Of a stretch of DNA of 64,000 nucleotides, positions 44,396 to 53,773 are shown piece after piece. The notes under the pieces were generated by a model, which saw only the letters and a program-made list of their open reading frames with translations, was not told the origin of the DNA and did no database searches. The position numbers and the translations under genes were made by a program. The stretch covers positions 1 through 64,000 of the forward strand of contig NZ_JAGGPK010000012.1 in the NCBI RefSeq assembly GCF_018613855.1. Direction: 5' to 3'. This DNA comes from Arthrobacter sp. ISL-30. Its GTDB lineage: Bacteria; Actinomycetota; Actinomycetes; Actinomycetales; Micrococcaceae. How positions within the stretch are numbered: the stretch's first letter is position 1; each line of letters begins with the position of its first letter.

Positions 44396-45181
44396 CTAGG
44401 CCTGTACAGCCGGTGCAACGGCGACGCCGGCGCCTGCCGCATAGCGGTCGTAGCCCTCTTCTTCGAGGCGGTCGGCGAGCTCCGGGCCGCCCTCTTCCAC
44501 AACCTTGCCGTCAACGAACACGTGAACGAAGTCCGGTTTGATGTAGCGCAGGATGCGGGTGTAGTGCGTGATCAGCAGGGTGCCCATGTTGCCGGTCGCG
44601 TGGGCGCGGTTGACGCCTTCGGAAACGACCTTGAGGGCGTCGACGTCGAGGCCGGAGTCGGTCTCGTCGAGGACGGCGAACTTCGGCTTGAAGAGCTCGA
44701 GCTGGAGGATCTCGACGCGCTTCTTCTCGCCGCCGGAGAAGCCTTCGTTGACGTTGCGCTGCGCGAAATCGGCGTCGATGCGCAGCTGCTCCATGGCTGC
44801 CTTGACGTCCTTGGTCCAGGTACGCAGGGCAGGCGCTTCGCCGTCGATGGCGGTCTTTGCGGTGCGGAGGAAGTTCGTCATGGTGACGCCGGGAACCTCT
44901 ACGGGGTACTGCATGGCCAGGAAGACGCCGGCGCGGGCGCGCTCGTCCACGCTCATTTCCAGGACGTTTTCGCCGTCGAGGGTAATGGAGCCGCTGGTCA
45001 CGGTGTAGCGGGGGTGGCCGGCGATGGTGGAGGCGAGGGTGGACTTGCCGGAGCCGTTGGGGCCCATGATGGCGTGCGTCTCACCGGTCTTGATGGTCAG
45101 GCTGACGCCTTTCAGGATCTCCTTGGTTCCCTGCTCCGTCTCAATGCTGACGTGCAGGTCCTTGATCTCAAGAGTTGACAT
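44396..45181 (-). CDS. sufC: Fe-S cluster assembly ATPase SufC
   Basis: A 261-residue ABC-type ATPase: Walker A GPNGSGKST, signature GFSGGEKKRVEILQL, Walker B FAVLDETDSGLDVDALK, and the SufC-typical GMTNFLRTAK-like region (VTMTNFLRTAKTAI). It energises the SufBCD scaffold. The gap to the upstream Rieske gene is 84 bases and holds the 19-bp duplicated stop of that gene. Confidence 0.95.
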   Translation of the reverse strand: MSTLEIKDLHVSIETEQGTKEILKGVSLTIKTGETHAIMGPNGSGKSTLASTIAGHPRYTVTSGSITLDGENVLEMSVDERARAGVFLAMQYPVEVPGVTMTNFLRTAKTAIDGEAPALRTWTKDVKAAMEQLRIDADFAQRNVNEGFSGGEKKRVEILQLELFKPKFAVLDETDSGLDVDALKVVSEGVNRAHATGNMGTLLITHYTRILRYIKPDFVHVFVDGKVVEEGGPELADRLEEEGYDRYAAGAGVAVAPAVQA

Positions 45182-45246
45182 GCTCTTCTTTCTTTTTCGT
45201 TCGTAAGTCTGGTGCAGGGTTGCCTGCGGTGCAGGTCCAGGACTGC

Positions 45247-45284
45247 CTAGTAGTTGACCACGGCCCTAGTAGTTGACTGCGGCA
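45247..45284. repeat. 19-bp tandem duplication across the Rieske gene stop
   Basis: CTAGTAGTTGACCACGGCC (45247-45265) and CTAGTAGTTGACTGCGGCA (45266-45284) match at 16 of 19 positions. On the minus strand both read GTCAACTACTAG; the inner copy is the actual gene end (Val-Asn-Tyr-stop). Confidence 0.85.
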
Positions 45285-45619
45285 CCGTTCAAAACATTGG
45301 TCACGTCCACGTACACGTCGTCACCGTCAAGCTCCACGGCGAAAACAGGCACGGGGTCGTAGGCAGGAAGCTGGAGCGGCTGGCCATTGCGCAGGTCGAA
45401 CTGCGAGCCGTGGCCCCAGCACTCGATCGCACAGCCTTCCACCTCGCCCTCGGACAGGGAAATGTCCGCGTGGGAGCAGGTGTCACCGATCGCATGGATT
45501 TCGCCCATCGAGTCCTTCACGACTGCCACGGGATAGTCGTCGATCAGGATCCGCAGCGAGTGCTTGACCTGGATGTCGTTGGCGTTGCACACAAGTTCGC
45601 CCTTTGGCTTATCACTCAT
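45266..45619 (-). CDS. Rieske [2Fe-2S] ferredoxin in the SUF operon
   Basis: A 117-residue Rieske-type protein with cluster ligands CSHAD (Cys-x-His) and CWGHGSQF (Cys-x-x-His). Such small proteins are often annotated as the ferredoxin subunit of a non-heme iron oxygenase. Here it lies between sufD and sufC, as in other actinobacterial SUF operons, which suggests a role in electron supply or cluster handling during Fe-S assembly (inference). Confidence 0.9.
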   Translation of the reverse strand: MSDKPKGELVCNANDIQVKHSLRILIDDYPVAVVKDSMGEIHAIGDTCSHADISLSEGEVEGCAIECWGHGSQFDLRNGQPLQLPAYDPVPVFAVELDGDDVYVDVTNVLNGAAVNY

Positions 45620-45638
45620 ACTTTCCTGCCCGCCCGTT

Positions 45639-46949
45639 TCAGTGCTCGCTCGCGGCGAGTTCGCGTTCGACGGCCTCGGTCAGGCGCTCTTCGAGTGCAG
45701 GCACCTTGATCTTCTGGATGATCTCGTTCAGGAAGCCGCGAACCACCAGGCGGCGGGCGACGTCCTCGGGGATGCCGCGTGCCATGAGGTAGAACAGGTG
45801 CTCGTCGTCGAAACGTCCCGTGGCGCTGGCGTGGCCTGCGCCTTCGATCAGTCCGGTCTCAATCTCGAGGTTCGGCACGGAATCGGCGCGTGCGCCATCC
45901 GTCAGGACCAGGTTGCGGTTGGCCTCGTAGGTGTCGGTTCCTTCGGCTTCCTTGCGGATCAGCACGTCGCCCACCCAAACGGTGTGCGCGTTGCGGCCCT
46001 GCAGCGCACCCTTATAGAGCACGTTGGACTTGCAGTTGGCCACGGCGTGGTCAACGAACAGGCGCTGCTCAAGGTGCTGGCCGGCGTCGGCGTAGTAGAG
46101 GCCAAGCATCTCCGCTTCCGCACCGGGTGCGGTGAAGCGGGTGGAAGGAGTCACTCGTACGAGGTCTCCGCCCAGGGAGACGACGATGTGCTTGAACTTG
46201 GCGTCACGTCCCAGCTTTGCCTGCTGCGAGGAGGCGTGGACGGCGTCATCGTTCCATTCCTGGAGCGAAATAACGCTGAGTTCGGCGCCGTCCTCGACGA
46301 CGATTTCCACGTTCTCGGAGACAACGGCCGTGCCCTGGTGGTCCAGGACCACCACGGACTTGGAGAAACGCTCTGCCACGATCACGATGTGCTGGGCCGA
46401 TGCTTCGGTGCCCGAGCCGTTGATGAGGACGGACACTTCGCTGCTTGCCTGCAGTTCGGCGGGCACGGTGATGACGGTCGCTTCGGTGAAGTTCTCCCAG
46501 CCGTTGGCGGAGACGCGGTCCTCCGGGATGGCTGCGGTGCCGACGCGCTTGTCGTCGCGGCCGACCGTTTCGACGACGACGCCCTCGGGGGCGTTGACGC
46601 TGACCTTGGGTGCCGCACCGGTGAGTGCTTCGTTGTGGAGGCCGCGGAGGCGCTTCAAGGGGGTGAAGCGCCAGTCTTCCTCTAGGCCGGTAAGGGGCTT
46701 GAAGTCGGCCAGGTTGTAAGAGGTGAGCCGTCCGGCGCGTGAGCTGTCGGGAACGCCGACTCCCCCGCCGTGCGAGTGGCTCTTGACCGACGCCCCGCCA
46801 AGGGGACCCGCGGCAGGCGCAGCCGTCGTAGTGGTGGCGTCGCCTGCGTTAATGGGGGAAAGGCTTTCGCCTTCTTCGGTGAATCCGTTAATAAACGGCT
46901 GGGCTGAGGGCGCGCCGATGCGGGCCTTTTCAGTAGTGATATCAGTCAT
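45639..46949 (-). CDS. sufD: Fe-S cluster assembly protein SufD
   Basis: A 436-residue SufBD-family protein. The beta-helix core has HASATGRFDDEHLFYLMARGIPEDVARRLVVRGF at the C-terminus, a family signature. It pairs with SufB on the SufBC2D scaffold. The N-terminal ~90 residues are variable. The gene follows sufB by 2 bases, so translation is probably linked. It lacks the Cys ligands found in SufB. Confidence 0.95.
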   Translation of the reverse strand: MTDITTEKARIGAPSAQPFINGFTEEGESLSPINAGDATTTTAAPAAGPLGGASVKSHSHGGGVGVPDSSRAGRLTSYNLADFKPLTGLEEDWRFTPLKRLRGLHNEALTGAAPKVSVNAPEGVVVETVGRDDKRVGTAAIPEDRVSANGWENFTEATVITVPAELQASSEVSVLINGSGTEASAQHIVIVAERFSKSVVVLDHQGTAVVSENVEIVVEDGAELSVISLQEWNDDAVHASSQQAKLGRDAKFKHIVVSLGGDLVRVTPSTRFTAPGAEAEMLGLYYADAGQHLEQRLFVDHAVANCKSNVLYKGALQGRNAHTVWVGDVLIRKEAEGTDTYEANRNLVLTDGARADSVPNLEIETGLIEGAGHASATGRFDDEHLFYLMARGIPEDVARRLVVRGFLNEIIQKIKVPALEERLTEAVERELAASEH

Positions 46950-46951
46950 TA

Positions 46952-48427
46952 TTAACCGACGGATCCTTCCATCTGCAATTCAATCAGGCGGTTCAGCTCA
47001 AGGGCATATTCCATGGGAAGTTCACGGGCGATCGGCTCAATGAAGCCGCGCACGATCATGGCCATGGCCTCGTCCTCAGGCATGCCGCGGGACATCAGAT
47101 AGAAGAGCTGCTCCTCACTGACGCGGGAAACGGTGGCCTCGTGGCCCATGACAACGTCATCCTCGCGGATGTCGATGTACGGGTAGGTGTCCGAACGGGA
47201 GATGGTGTCCACCAGCAGCGCGTCGCATCGGACGGTATTAGCGGAGTGCTTGGCTCCCTCACGGACCTGGACCAGGCCGCGGTAGGCTGCGCGGCCGCCG
47301 CCGCGTGCGACTGACTTGGAGATGATGGAGCTCTTGGTGTTCGGAGCGATGTGGACCATCTTTGAGCCGGTGTCCTGGTGCTGTCCTTCACCGGCGAAGG
47401 CGATGGACAGGGTCTCGCCCTTGGCGTGCTCGCCAACGAGGTAGACGGCCGGGTACTTCATGGTCACCTTGGAGCCGATGTTGCCATCGATCCACTCCAT
47501 AGTGGCGCCCTCTTCGCAGATGGCGCGCTTGGTCACCAGGTTGTACACGTTGTTGGACCAGTTCTGTATGGTCGTGTAGCGGACGCGGGCGCCCTTCTTC
47601 ACGATGATCTCGACGACGGCCGAGTGCAGCGAATCCGAGGTGTAGATGGGAGCCGTGCAGCCTTCGATGTAGTGGACGTAGGAGTCCTCGTCGGCAATGA
47701 TCAGGGTGCGCTCGAACTGGCCCATGTTTTCCGTGTTAATGCGGAAGTAGGCTTGCAGCGGGATCTCCACGTGAACGCCCTTGGGGACATACACGAAGGA
47801 ACCACCGGACCACACGGCAGTGTTCAGTGAGGCGAACTTGTTATCGCCGACCGGGATGACCGTTCCGAAGTACTCCTGGAAGATCTCCGGGTGCTCCTTG
47901 AGGGCGGTGTCCGTGTCCAGGAAGATAACGCCCTGTGCTTCCAGATCCTCGCGGATCTGGTGGTAGACGACCTCGGATTCGTACTGGGCGGCTACGCCCG
48001 AAACCAGGCGGCTACGCTCCGCTTCCGGAATGCCCAGCTTCTCGTAGGTGTTCCGGATGTCCTCGGGGAGGTCTTCCCAGGTGGCCGCCTGCTTCTCAGT
48101 GGAGCGCACAAAGTACTTGATGTTATCGAAGTCGATGCCGGAGAGGTCTGCACCCCAGGTAGGCATGGGCTTGCGGTCGAAGTACTTCAGGCCCTTGAGG
48201 CGCAGGTCGAGCATCCATTCAGGCTCGCTCTTCTTGCCGGAAATGTCCCGGACTACCTCTTCATCGAGCCCACGGCGTGCATTGGCGCCGACGTCATTCT
48301 TGTCGGCCCAGCCGTATTCGTAGTTGCCGATGCCATGGAGCTCGGGATTCTTCTCCAGAATCTCCGAGATCACGGTGCCGTCGGCAGCCGCCTTCTCTGC
48401 TGTTCCTTCAGCTAATTGACCCGTCAT
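46952..48427 (-). CDS. sufB: Fe-S cluster assembly scaffold SufB
   Basis: SufB, about 491 residues after the ATG at 48427; the open frame extends further upstream but is not coding. Signatures include [42 protein letters not shown] with the conserved Cys, and [20 protein letters not shown]. It assembles the nascent cluster with SufC and SufD. The ATG shares the A of the sufR TGA (TGATG), so sufR and sufB are coupled. Confidence 0.96.
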   Translation of the reverse strand: MTGQLAEGTAEKAAADGTVISEILEKNPELHGIGNYEYGWADKNDVGANARRGLDEEVVRDISGKKSEPEWMLDLRLKGLKYFDRKPMPTWGADLSGIDFDNIKYFVRSTEKQAATWEDLPEDIRNTYEKLGIPEAERSRLVSGVAAQYESEVVYHQIREDLEAQGVIFLDTDTALKEHPEIFQEYFGTVIPVGDNKFASLNTAVWSGGSFVYVPKGVHVEIPLQAYFRINTENMGQFERTLIIADEDSYVHYIEGCTAPIYTSDSLHSAVVEIIVKKGARVRYTTIQNWSNNVYNLVTKRAICEEGATMEWIDGNIGSKVTMKYPAVYLVGEHAKGETLSIAFAGEGQHQDTGSKMVHIAPNTKSSIISKSVARGGGRAAYRGLVQVREGAKHSANTVRCDALLVDTISRSDTYPYIDIREDDVVMGHEATVSRVSEEQLFYLMSRGMPEDEAMAMIVRGFIEPIARELPMEYALELNRLIELQMEGSVG

Positions 48428-49245
48428 CACGGCCTTTCTTGCTGGTTGTTGGATTCCTTGTCCAGGATGGCCGGCTGCACTGAGGAACCCTGGGGTTCCC
48501 GGGCGGCCGGACGGCCCGTAGGTATGTGGGTGGTGCAGACGTGACCGCCTCCAGCCAACGTTGACAGCCGGCGGACGTCGACGCCGACCAGTCGGGAGAA
48601 AACTTCGGTCTCGGTCTCGCAGAACACGGGAAACTGTGCCGCGAGCTGCTGTACGGGGCAGTGGCCCTGGCATAGCTGGACGCTGGAGAGCGCGGCCGGG
48701 AGCGGCGGCTTGGCCTCGATCGAGGCCGCCGAGGAGACGTAACCGTCGCGGCTCAAGGCCTTTGAAAGGGCCAGCGCGCGAGCGGTGATGTCATTCCCGG
48801 CGAGTTCCACTTCGGGAGTGTAACGGCGTTCCATATCGGAGAAGCGCTCGACGGCGAACTCCCGGATGGCTTCCTCTCCCGCCAGCTGCTGGAGCCGGTT
48901 AAGCGCGGAGCTGGCAATATTGAGGTAGTCATCGCCGAGTTTTGACTGGCCCTGGGAACTCAGCACGTAACGCCGGGCGGGACGTCCGGCGCCTGCGCCT
49001 GCCTTGGCAACTCGTTTGACCTCAATGACACCGTCCTTGGACAGATGGTCAAGGTGCCGACGGACAGCCGCAGGGGTGAATCCGAGCAGGTCTCCCAACT
49101 CGGCCGCGCTGACGGGCCCGTGTTCGAGCACAGCTGCGAGCACCCGGTCCCGGGTGCGGTCTTCCGCGTCAGGCAGGGACGTCACGACTGACGGCGCTGC
49201 CGCTGCACTGGGCCGCGCTGAGGGCACAGAAACAGAGTTGCTCAT
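48427..49245 (-). CDS. sufR: SufR-like transcriptional regulator of the SUF operon
   Basis: The protein has about 272 residues. The N-terminal winged helix ([25 protein letters not shown]) is of ArsR/DeoR type. The C-terminal half has Cys residues in [19 protein letters not shown] and HVCTTH that resemble the Fe-S ligands of SufR. It should sense Fe-S status and repress the operon when clusters are sufficient. The start is probably ATG 49245; the frame extends further upstream without support. It directly precedes sufB (TGATG overlap), and the operon promoter should lie in the 185-base gap before the divergent ABC gene. Confidence 0.9.
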   Translation of the reverse strand: MSNSVSVPSARPSAAAAPSVVTSLPDAEDRTRDRVLAAVLEHGPVSAAELGDLLGFTPAAVRRHLDHLSKDGVIEVKRVAKAGAGAGRPARRYVLSSQGQSKLGDDYLNIASSALNRLQQLAGEEAIREFAVERFSDMERRYTPEVELAGNDITARALALSKALSRDGYVSSAASIEAKPPLPAALSSVQLCQGHCPVQQLAAQFPVFCETETEVFSRLVGVDVRRLSTLAGGGHVCTTHIPTGRPAAREPQGSSVQPAILDKESNNQQERP

Positions 49246-49430
49246 GGAATACACAACACAATCATGTCGTAATTTCATTCCCCCATCCAGTAAGGCTAGG
49301 CTGACCTGCGCCCACTTGCGGGCCGTGGTTCGGGCCATGGCTCGGGGCTGCGCTACGGTCTGGCGGGGGCCGTGCTTCGGCCAGCGACTGCCCACCCAAC
49401 AGCACAACTTACTACTTCCCGTAGAATATT

Positions 49431-50399
49431 GTGGTGCGATCCCCCGACTCTCCAGTCCTCACCATCGAAGGACTCATTAAGGATGTTGGCCCGATGGCCA
49501 ACCTTGACGGCAAGATGCTGCGGGTGGTCAGTGGCTTGTCGCTGCATGCCGAACGGGGACGAATCACAGCACTGCTGGGAGCCAACGGCGCCGGCAAGAC
49601 CACAACGCTTGAATGCGCCCAGGGCCTGCAGAAACGCACTGGAGGCCGTATTTCCCTGCTCGGCGAGGACCCCGACACCGCCGATGCGGGACTGCGCGCC
49701 CGCGTCGGCGTTATGCTCCAGGACGGCGGCCTCCCGCCGTCGGCCCGCCCCCTTCCGCTCCTCCGCCACATTGCGGGAATGTACCGGAACCCGCTGCCCA
49801 TCGATCCGCTGGTCCAGCGGCTTGGCATCGACACCTTTAGCCGTACCTCCATCCGCCGGCTCTCCGGCGGCCAGAAGCAACGGCTCGCACTGGCCGCTGC
49901 CCTGATTGGCAATCCCGAGGTCCTGTTCCTGGATGAACCGAGCGCCGGCCTGGACCCGCAGTCCCGGCAGATCGTCTTTGACCTCGTAGGAGAGCTCAGG
50001 GATGCGGGAATGGGCATCATCCTGACCACCCACCTTATGGACGACGCCGAGCGGCTGGCGGACTACGTCTACATCATCGACGCCGGACGGAACGTCACCG
50101 AGGGTACGGTCTCCGAGCTGCTCCGCTATAAGACGGCCGCCGGTGAGGGCATCAATGAACGCGCCCTGTACTTCGAGGCTGCTCCCAGGCTGGACTTCAC
50201 CGGCGTGCTTCGCTCCGCTGTAACGGTCTCTGAAACCCGGGCCGGTAGCTACACAGTGAGCGGCTCCCTGGAACCCGGCGACCTCGCTGCCCTCGCTGCC
50301 TGCTGGGCTGAGCGCGGCATTATGCCGTCTTCCATGCGCCTCGAAGCACGCAGCCTCGAAGACGTTTTCCTGGACATCTCCGGAAGGGACCTCCGATGA
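49431..50399 (+). CDS. ABC exporter ATPase
   Basis: A 322-residue ABC ATPase of the DrrA type: Walker A GANGAGKTT, signature RLSGGQKQRLALAAAL, Walker B LFLDEPSAGLDPQSRQ. With the permease overlapping by ATGA downstream it forms a simple two-component exporter. The same pair lies beside ctaA in other actinobacteria (M. tuberculosis Rv1456c-Rv1458c region), suggesting a link to heme or respiratory assembly, unproven. Starts are GTG 49431 or 49434, both without a clear ribosome-binding site. Confidence 0.88.
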   Translation: MVRSPDSPVLTIEGLIKDVGPMANLDGKMLRVVSGLSLHAERGRITALLGANGAGKTTTLECAQGLQKRTGGRISLLGEDPDTADAGLRARVGVMLQDGGLPPSARPLPLLRHIAGMYRNPLPIDPLVQRLGIDTFSRTSIRRLSGGQKQRLALAAALIGNPEVLFLDEPSAGLDPQSRQIVFDLVGELRDAGMGIILTTHLMDDAERLADYVYIIDAGRNVTEGTVSELLRYKTAAGEGINERALYFEAAPRLDFTGVLRSAVTVSETRAGSYTVSGSLEPGDLAALAACWAERGIMPSSMRLEARSLEDVFLDISGRDLR

Positions 50400-51190
50400 G
50401 CGGACTTGTCAACGGCCTGGCCACGTCCGGAGCCGGGAAACAGTCTCCTCGGCTCCCGTCGTCGATCCTGCGCCGGATTGTGCTCCAAGGGAAGTACGAG
50501 ACCCTCGCCATGGTCCGCAACGGCGAACAGCTGATCCTGGCAGTCATTCTTCCTTTGCTGGCTTTGTTCGGCCTGACAGTCACCCCGTTCCTCGACGGCC
50601 TTGGCTCCAGCAGGATCGACGTAGCGACCCCGGGCATCCTGGCCCTGTGCGCCATGTCCACGGCTTTTACGGGACAAGGTATCGCCACGGGTTTCGACCG
50701 CCGCTACGGAGTGCTGCGCTTCCTCTCCACCACGCCGCTGGGCCGGACCGGCCTCATCCTGGGCAAGGTTCTTGCCGTCCTGGCTGTGCTGGTCCTGCAG
50801 GTCATCGTGGTTGGAGGGGCCGCCGTCGCCCTGGGCTGGCAGCCGCGGGCGGACGGCTGGCTTCCGGGCCTGACCCTCCTTGTCCTCGGGGCCGCGGCCT
50901 TTACCTCACTCGGGCTGCTGGTTGCCGGGACGGTCCGCCCCGAAGCGACGCTGGCAATCACTAACCTGCTGTGGATCCTGCTGGGGGCCTTGGGCGGTAT
51001 CGTGCTGCCCGCCGAACGACTGCCCATACCTGCCCAAAACATCGTGCACTACCTGCCGTCCGGCGCACTGGGACAGGCCCTGAGGGACGCCTTCCTCCAT
51101 GGCGCTGTGGCATGGACGTCGACATTCATCCTGCTCGCGTGGACCGTCGTCGCTTCCCTGGCCGCGATTCGCTGGTTCAAATGGAACTAG
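50396..51190 (+). CDS. ABC-2 type exporter permease
   Basis: A 264-residue membrane protein with about six helices and the DrrB/ABC-2 pattern, including GVLRFLSTTPLGRTGLILGKVLAVLAVLVLQV. It forms the channel of the exporter with the overlapping ATPase gene. The 3' end lies in a 17-bp tandem duplication of the stop region (51174-51207). ctaA follows 63 bases downstream. Confidence 0.88.
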   Translation: MSGLVNGLATSGAGKQSPRLPSSILRRIVLQGKYETLAMVRNGEQLILAVILPLLALFGLTVTPFLDGLGSSRIDVATPGILALCAMSTAFTGQGIATGFDRRYGVLRFLSTTPLGRTGLILGKVLAVLAVLVLQVIVVGGAAVALGWQPRADGWLPGLTLLVLGAAAFTSLGLLVAGTVRPEATLAITNLLWILLGALGGIVLPAERLPIPAQNIVHYLPSGALGQALRDAFLHGAVAWTSTFILLAWTVVASLAAIRWFKWN

Positions 51191-51207
51191 GGTTCACATG
51201 GAAATAG
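51174..51207. repeat. 17-bp tandem duplication across the permease stop codon
   Basis: GGTTCAAATGGAACTAG (51174-51190) and GGTTCACATGGAAATAG (51191-51207) match at 15 of 17 positions. The first ends with the real TAG; the second also ends in TAG. Confidence 0.9.
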
Positions 51208-51253
51208 GCGATCACGTGGCAACCGGCCAAACACACAAGGAATCGAGAAAACT

Positions 51254-52198
51254 GTGAGCACGGCTTCACGCCTTCCTCAGACCCTTCGGCGACTTGCCGG
51301 CAAGCTCCCGGCAGAGGTGGACAACACTATCCGACGGCTCGCCGTGCTTTCCCTGATCGGGCAGACCGTCCTGGTAGTCACCGGAGGTGCCGTGCGCCTG
51401 ACCGCCTCAGGTCTTGGCTGCCCTACCTGGCCGCGCTGCACCGCCGATTCGCTCGTGAACACTCCCGAGATGGGCATCCACGGCTTCATCGAGTTCGGCA
51501 ACCGCCTGCTGACCTTCGCCCTAGCCGCCGTAGCGGCGCTGATGCTCGTCTACTTATGGAACCTTCGCAAGGAACGCCGGGACCTGTTCCTACTGGCCTT
51601 GGGGCTACTCGCAAGCATTCCGGCCCAGGCTGTCATCGGCGGCATAACCGTCCTGACCCGCCTGAACCCCTGGGTGGTGGGCCTGCACTTCCTGGTCTCC
51701 ATGGCCCTAGTGGTGTTCGCCACACTGCTCGTCAACCGGGCATACGGTCGAACGGGCCAATTCATGACAAGGATCCATGATCCGCTCCCCGGTGCGCTTC
51801 GCCCCATCATGATGGCTGTCGCCGTCTTCTCCGCCATCGCGGTCATGCTCGGCGTCGTGGTGACTGGCGCCGGACCGCACGCCGGTGATGCCGACGCCCC
51901 ACGCAACAACCTGGACTGGGACCTGTTCTCGCACATCCACGCAGTACCGGCCTACCTCATCACGGCGGGGACCGCCGTCGCACTGGTCCTGGTCCTGCTA
52001 CACGGGATCCGCGGGGCTTTCCGCACGGCAGTGTTCCTGCTGCTCGGCGTCACGATACTTCAGGCGATCATCGGCTTCACGCAGTACTACAACGGAATCC
52101 CTGCGTTGCTGGTCGGCGCGCACATGCTCGGTGCTGCCCTGCTGATGTCAGCGGCGACCAACGCTGCGGATATCGCCCGCTTCAGCCCGGTTAAATAG
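51254..52198 (+). CDS. ctaA: heme A synthase CtaA
   Basis: The protein has 314 residues with eight hydrophobic helices. Heme-ligating His residues appear in HGFIEFGNRLLTF, HFLVSMALVV, FSHIHAVPAYLIT and VGAHMLGAALL. It converts heme O to heme A for cytochrome c oxidase. It begins at GTG 51254. It is convergent with ctaB, which makes heme O, giving both steps at one locus, and the SURF1 gene elsewhere in the window belongs to the same assembly pathway. Confidence 0.93.
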   Translation: MSTASRLPQTLRRLAGKLPAEVDNTIRRLAVLSLIGQTVLVVTGGAVRLTASGLGCPTWPRCTADSLVNTPEMGIHGFIEFGNRLLTFALAAVAALMLVYLWNLRKERRDLFLLALGLLASIPAQAVIGGITVLTRLNPWVVGLHFLVSMALVVFATLLVNRAYGRTGQFMTRIHDPLPGALRPIMMAVAVFSAIAVMLGVVVTGAGPHAGDADAPRNNLDWDLFSHIHAVPAYLITAGTAVALVLVLLHGIRGAFRTAVFLLLGVTILQAIIGFTQYYNGIPALLVGAHMLGAALLMSAATNAADIARFSPVK

Positions 52199-52214
52199 GG
52201 TCTGCCCCTTCCAC

Positions 52215-52300
52215 CCGACGCTCCCTCACGTCTGGTGCGCCTTTTTCCGACGTTCTTTCACGTCTGTGCCGCCAAGCCAACACCCTCCGTCAAGTCTGGT
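52215..52300. repeat. Degenerate tandem repeat between ctaA and ctaB
   Basis: CCGACGCTCCCTCACGTCTG begins a unit at 52215, a related one (CCGACGTTCTTTCACGTCTG) begins at 52247, and a weaker third (CCCTCCGTCAAGTCTGGT) is near 52283-52300. Spacing is about 32-33 bases. Similar 'GACG-N-TCACGTCTGG' elements may recur in the genome, but only three copies are seen here. Confidence 0.6.
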
Positions 52301-52343
52301 AAGGACGGTTCCAGCGGGCCGGCGGGAGGTGAGAGAGGGTGTT
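52277..52343. terminator. Possible terminator stem between ctaA and ctaB
   Basis: AACACCCTC (52279-52287) and GAGGGTGTT (52335-52343) are perfect inverted copies, followed by TTGG; the loop of about 47 bases is long. It lies between convergent genes. Confidence 0.35.
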
Positions 52344-52347
52344 TTGG

Positions 52348-53307
52348 CTAGCCGGCGATGATCGGTGAACCGACGAACGGGTCCACTGCGAGGGCGATGA
52401 AGAGAAGCGTCAAGTAGCTGATGGAACCGTGGAAAACCTTCATGGCACCCTTGTTGGATACCTCGCCGCCCTGGGCCTTGTTATAGAGGCTGTGCGATTC
52501 ATACAGGAACCAGGCGCCCGCGACCACTGCCGCCACCGTGTAAACCCAACCTGCGCGGCCCACGGGAACCATCAGCAGCGAGCAAGCCACCATGGCCCAG
52601 GCGTAGAGAACCACCTGCACGGACACGACCTTGGCGCCTGCAATGGCACCGAGCATGGGGACATTGGCGTTGCGGTAGTCCTCGCCGTAGCGCATGGACA
52701 GGGGCCAGTAGTGCGGGGGCGTCCAGAGGAAGATAACCATGAACAGTACGACGGCGGGCCATTCCACAGTGTTGGTCACGGCGGACCAGGCGATCAGGAC
52801 CGGGAAGCAACCGGCCGCACCGCCCCATACGATGTTCTGTGCGGTGCGGCGCTTGAGGATCATCGTGTAAATGACCACATAGAAGAGGATCGCTCCAAGA
52901 CCGAGCCAGGCTGACAAGGGGTTCGCCCCAAACCAGAGGATGGCGATCGAAGCGGCGCCCAGGAGCCAGGCGAACACCAAGGCCTCGCGCGGGGTGACCT
53001 CGCCCGTGACAAGCGGGCGATTTTCCGTCCGGTGCATCAGCTTGTCGATGTCGCGGTCGATGTAGCAGTTGAAGACGCCCGCGCTGCCGGCGGCGAAGGC
53101 GCCACCAACCAGGGTGGCGACAATGAGTCCCAGGGACGGGAATCCGCGCTGGGCGAAGATCATCGTGGGAAGAGTGCTGACAAGAAGCAGTTCGATGACA
53201 CGGGGCTTCGTCAGTGCCAGATACGCCTTGAATTTGCGGGCGACGCCTCCCTTGCGGGCCGGCGCGGCATTGAAGGACGTATCTGTTGTGCTCACGTTGG
53301 CAGTCAC
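52348..53307 (-). CDS. ctaB: protoheme IX farnesyltransferase CtaB
   Basis: A 319-residue UbiA-superfamily membrane protein with about nine helices. The first Asp-rich motif [21 protein letters not shown] (NxxxDxxxD) and second motif [13 protein letters not shown] are present. It transfers a farnesyl group to heme B to make heme O. Start ATG 53307. It is divergent from tkt across a long gap. Confidence 0.94.
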   Translation of the reverse strand: MTANVSTTDTSFNAAPARKGGVARKFKAYLALTKPRVIELLLVSTLPTMIFAQRGFPSLGLIVATLVGGAFAAGSAGVFNCYIDRDIDKLMHRTENRPLVTGEVTPREALVFAWLLGAASIAILWFGANPLSAWLGLGAILFYVVIYTMILKRRTAQNIVWGGAAGCFPVLIAWSAVTNTVEWPAVVLFMVIFLWTPPHYWPLSMRYGEDYRNANVPMLGAIAGAKVVSVQVVLYAWAMVACSLLMVPVGRAGWVYTVAAVVAGAWFLYESHSLYNKAQGGEVSNKGAMKVFHGSISYLTLLFIALAVDPFVGSPIIAG

Positions 53308-53773
53308 TCTGTTCTGTCTTGGTGTTCTCGCAGCGGCGGGATCAGATCTTCAGGCATGGCTGGCTCCGCCCGTGCGGCTGGTGGCCTCCAGATATCATAC
53401 AGTGGGCCCCGACGGTAGCCTGCACTGCCCGGCAGCTCCCGTGTCGCCCATTGTTCCGAACACGTTTCGACTAATTCACCCAACCCCGAACACGGCGGTG
53501 ATTCATAAAAGGGAATTTGCGTCCATTTATTGAGATTCCTCCTGACCAGCCAATGGAATCGGGCTAAGCTGTCACCAGATCAGCACGCAACAGCACTGCA
53601 GTCCTGAGCTCTATGGGAAACCGTATTCTTGCCCTGCTTTGAGCGGCTGAATGATAGATCAACGTTTCAATGGTGAACGGCTGGTAGACATTTCGCAGCG
53701 GGAGCCATACCTGTGCCCCGGGATCGGCCTGTCCATTTCGCCTGCCGTCAGCACAGAGAGGGGCCCGGTTTTC
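53308..53773. other. Divergent gap between ctaB and tkt
   Basis: About 466 bases with no supported gene. It should hold promoters for both directions. A candidate tkt promoter is marked at 53629-53657. The rest shows no clear palindrome, RNA signature or repeat that I can support. Confidence 0.5.
53629..53657 (+). promoter_or_regulatory. Candidate promoter for the tkt operon
   Basis: TTGCCC (53629-53634) and TGATAG (53652-53657) are 17 bases apart, close to sigma-70-type hexamers and spacing, ahead of the tkt start. Evidence is pattern only. Confidence 0.35.
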
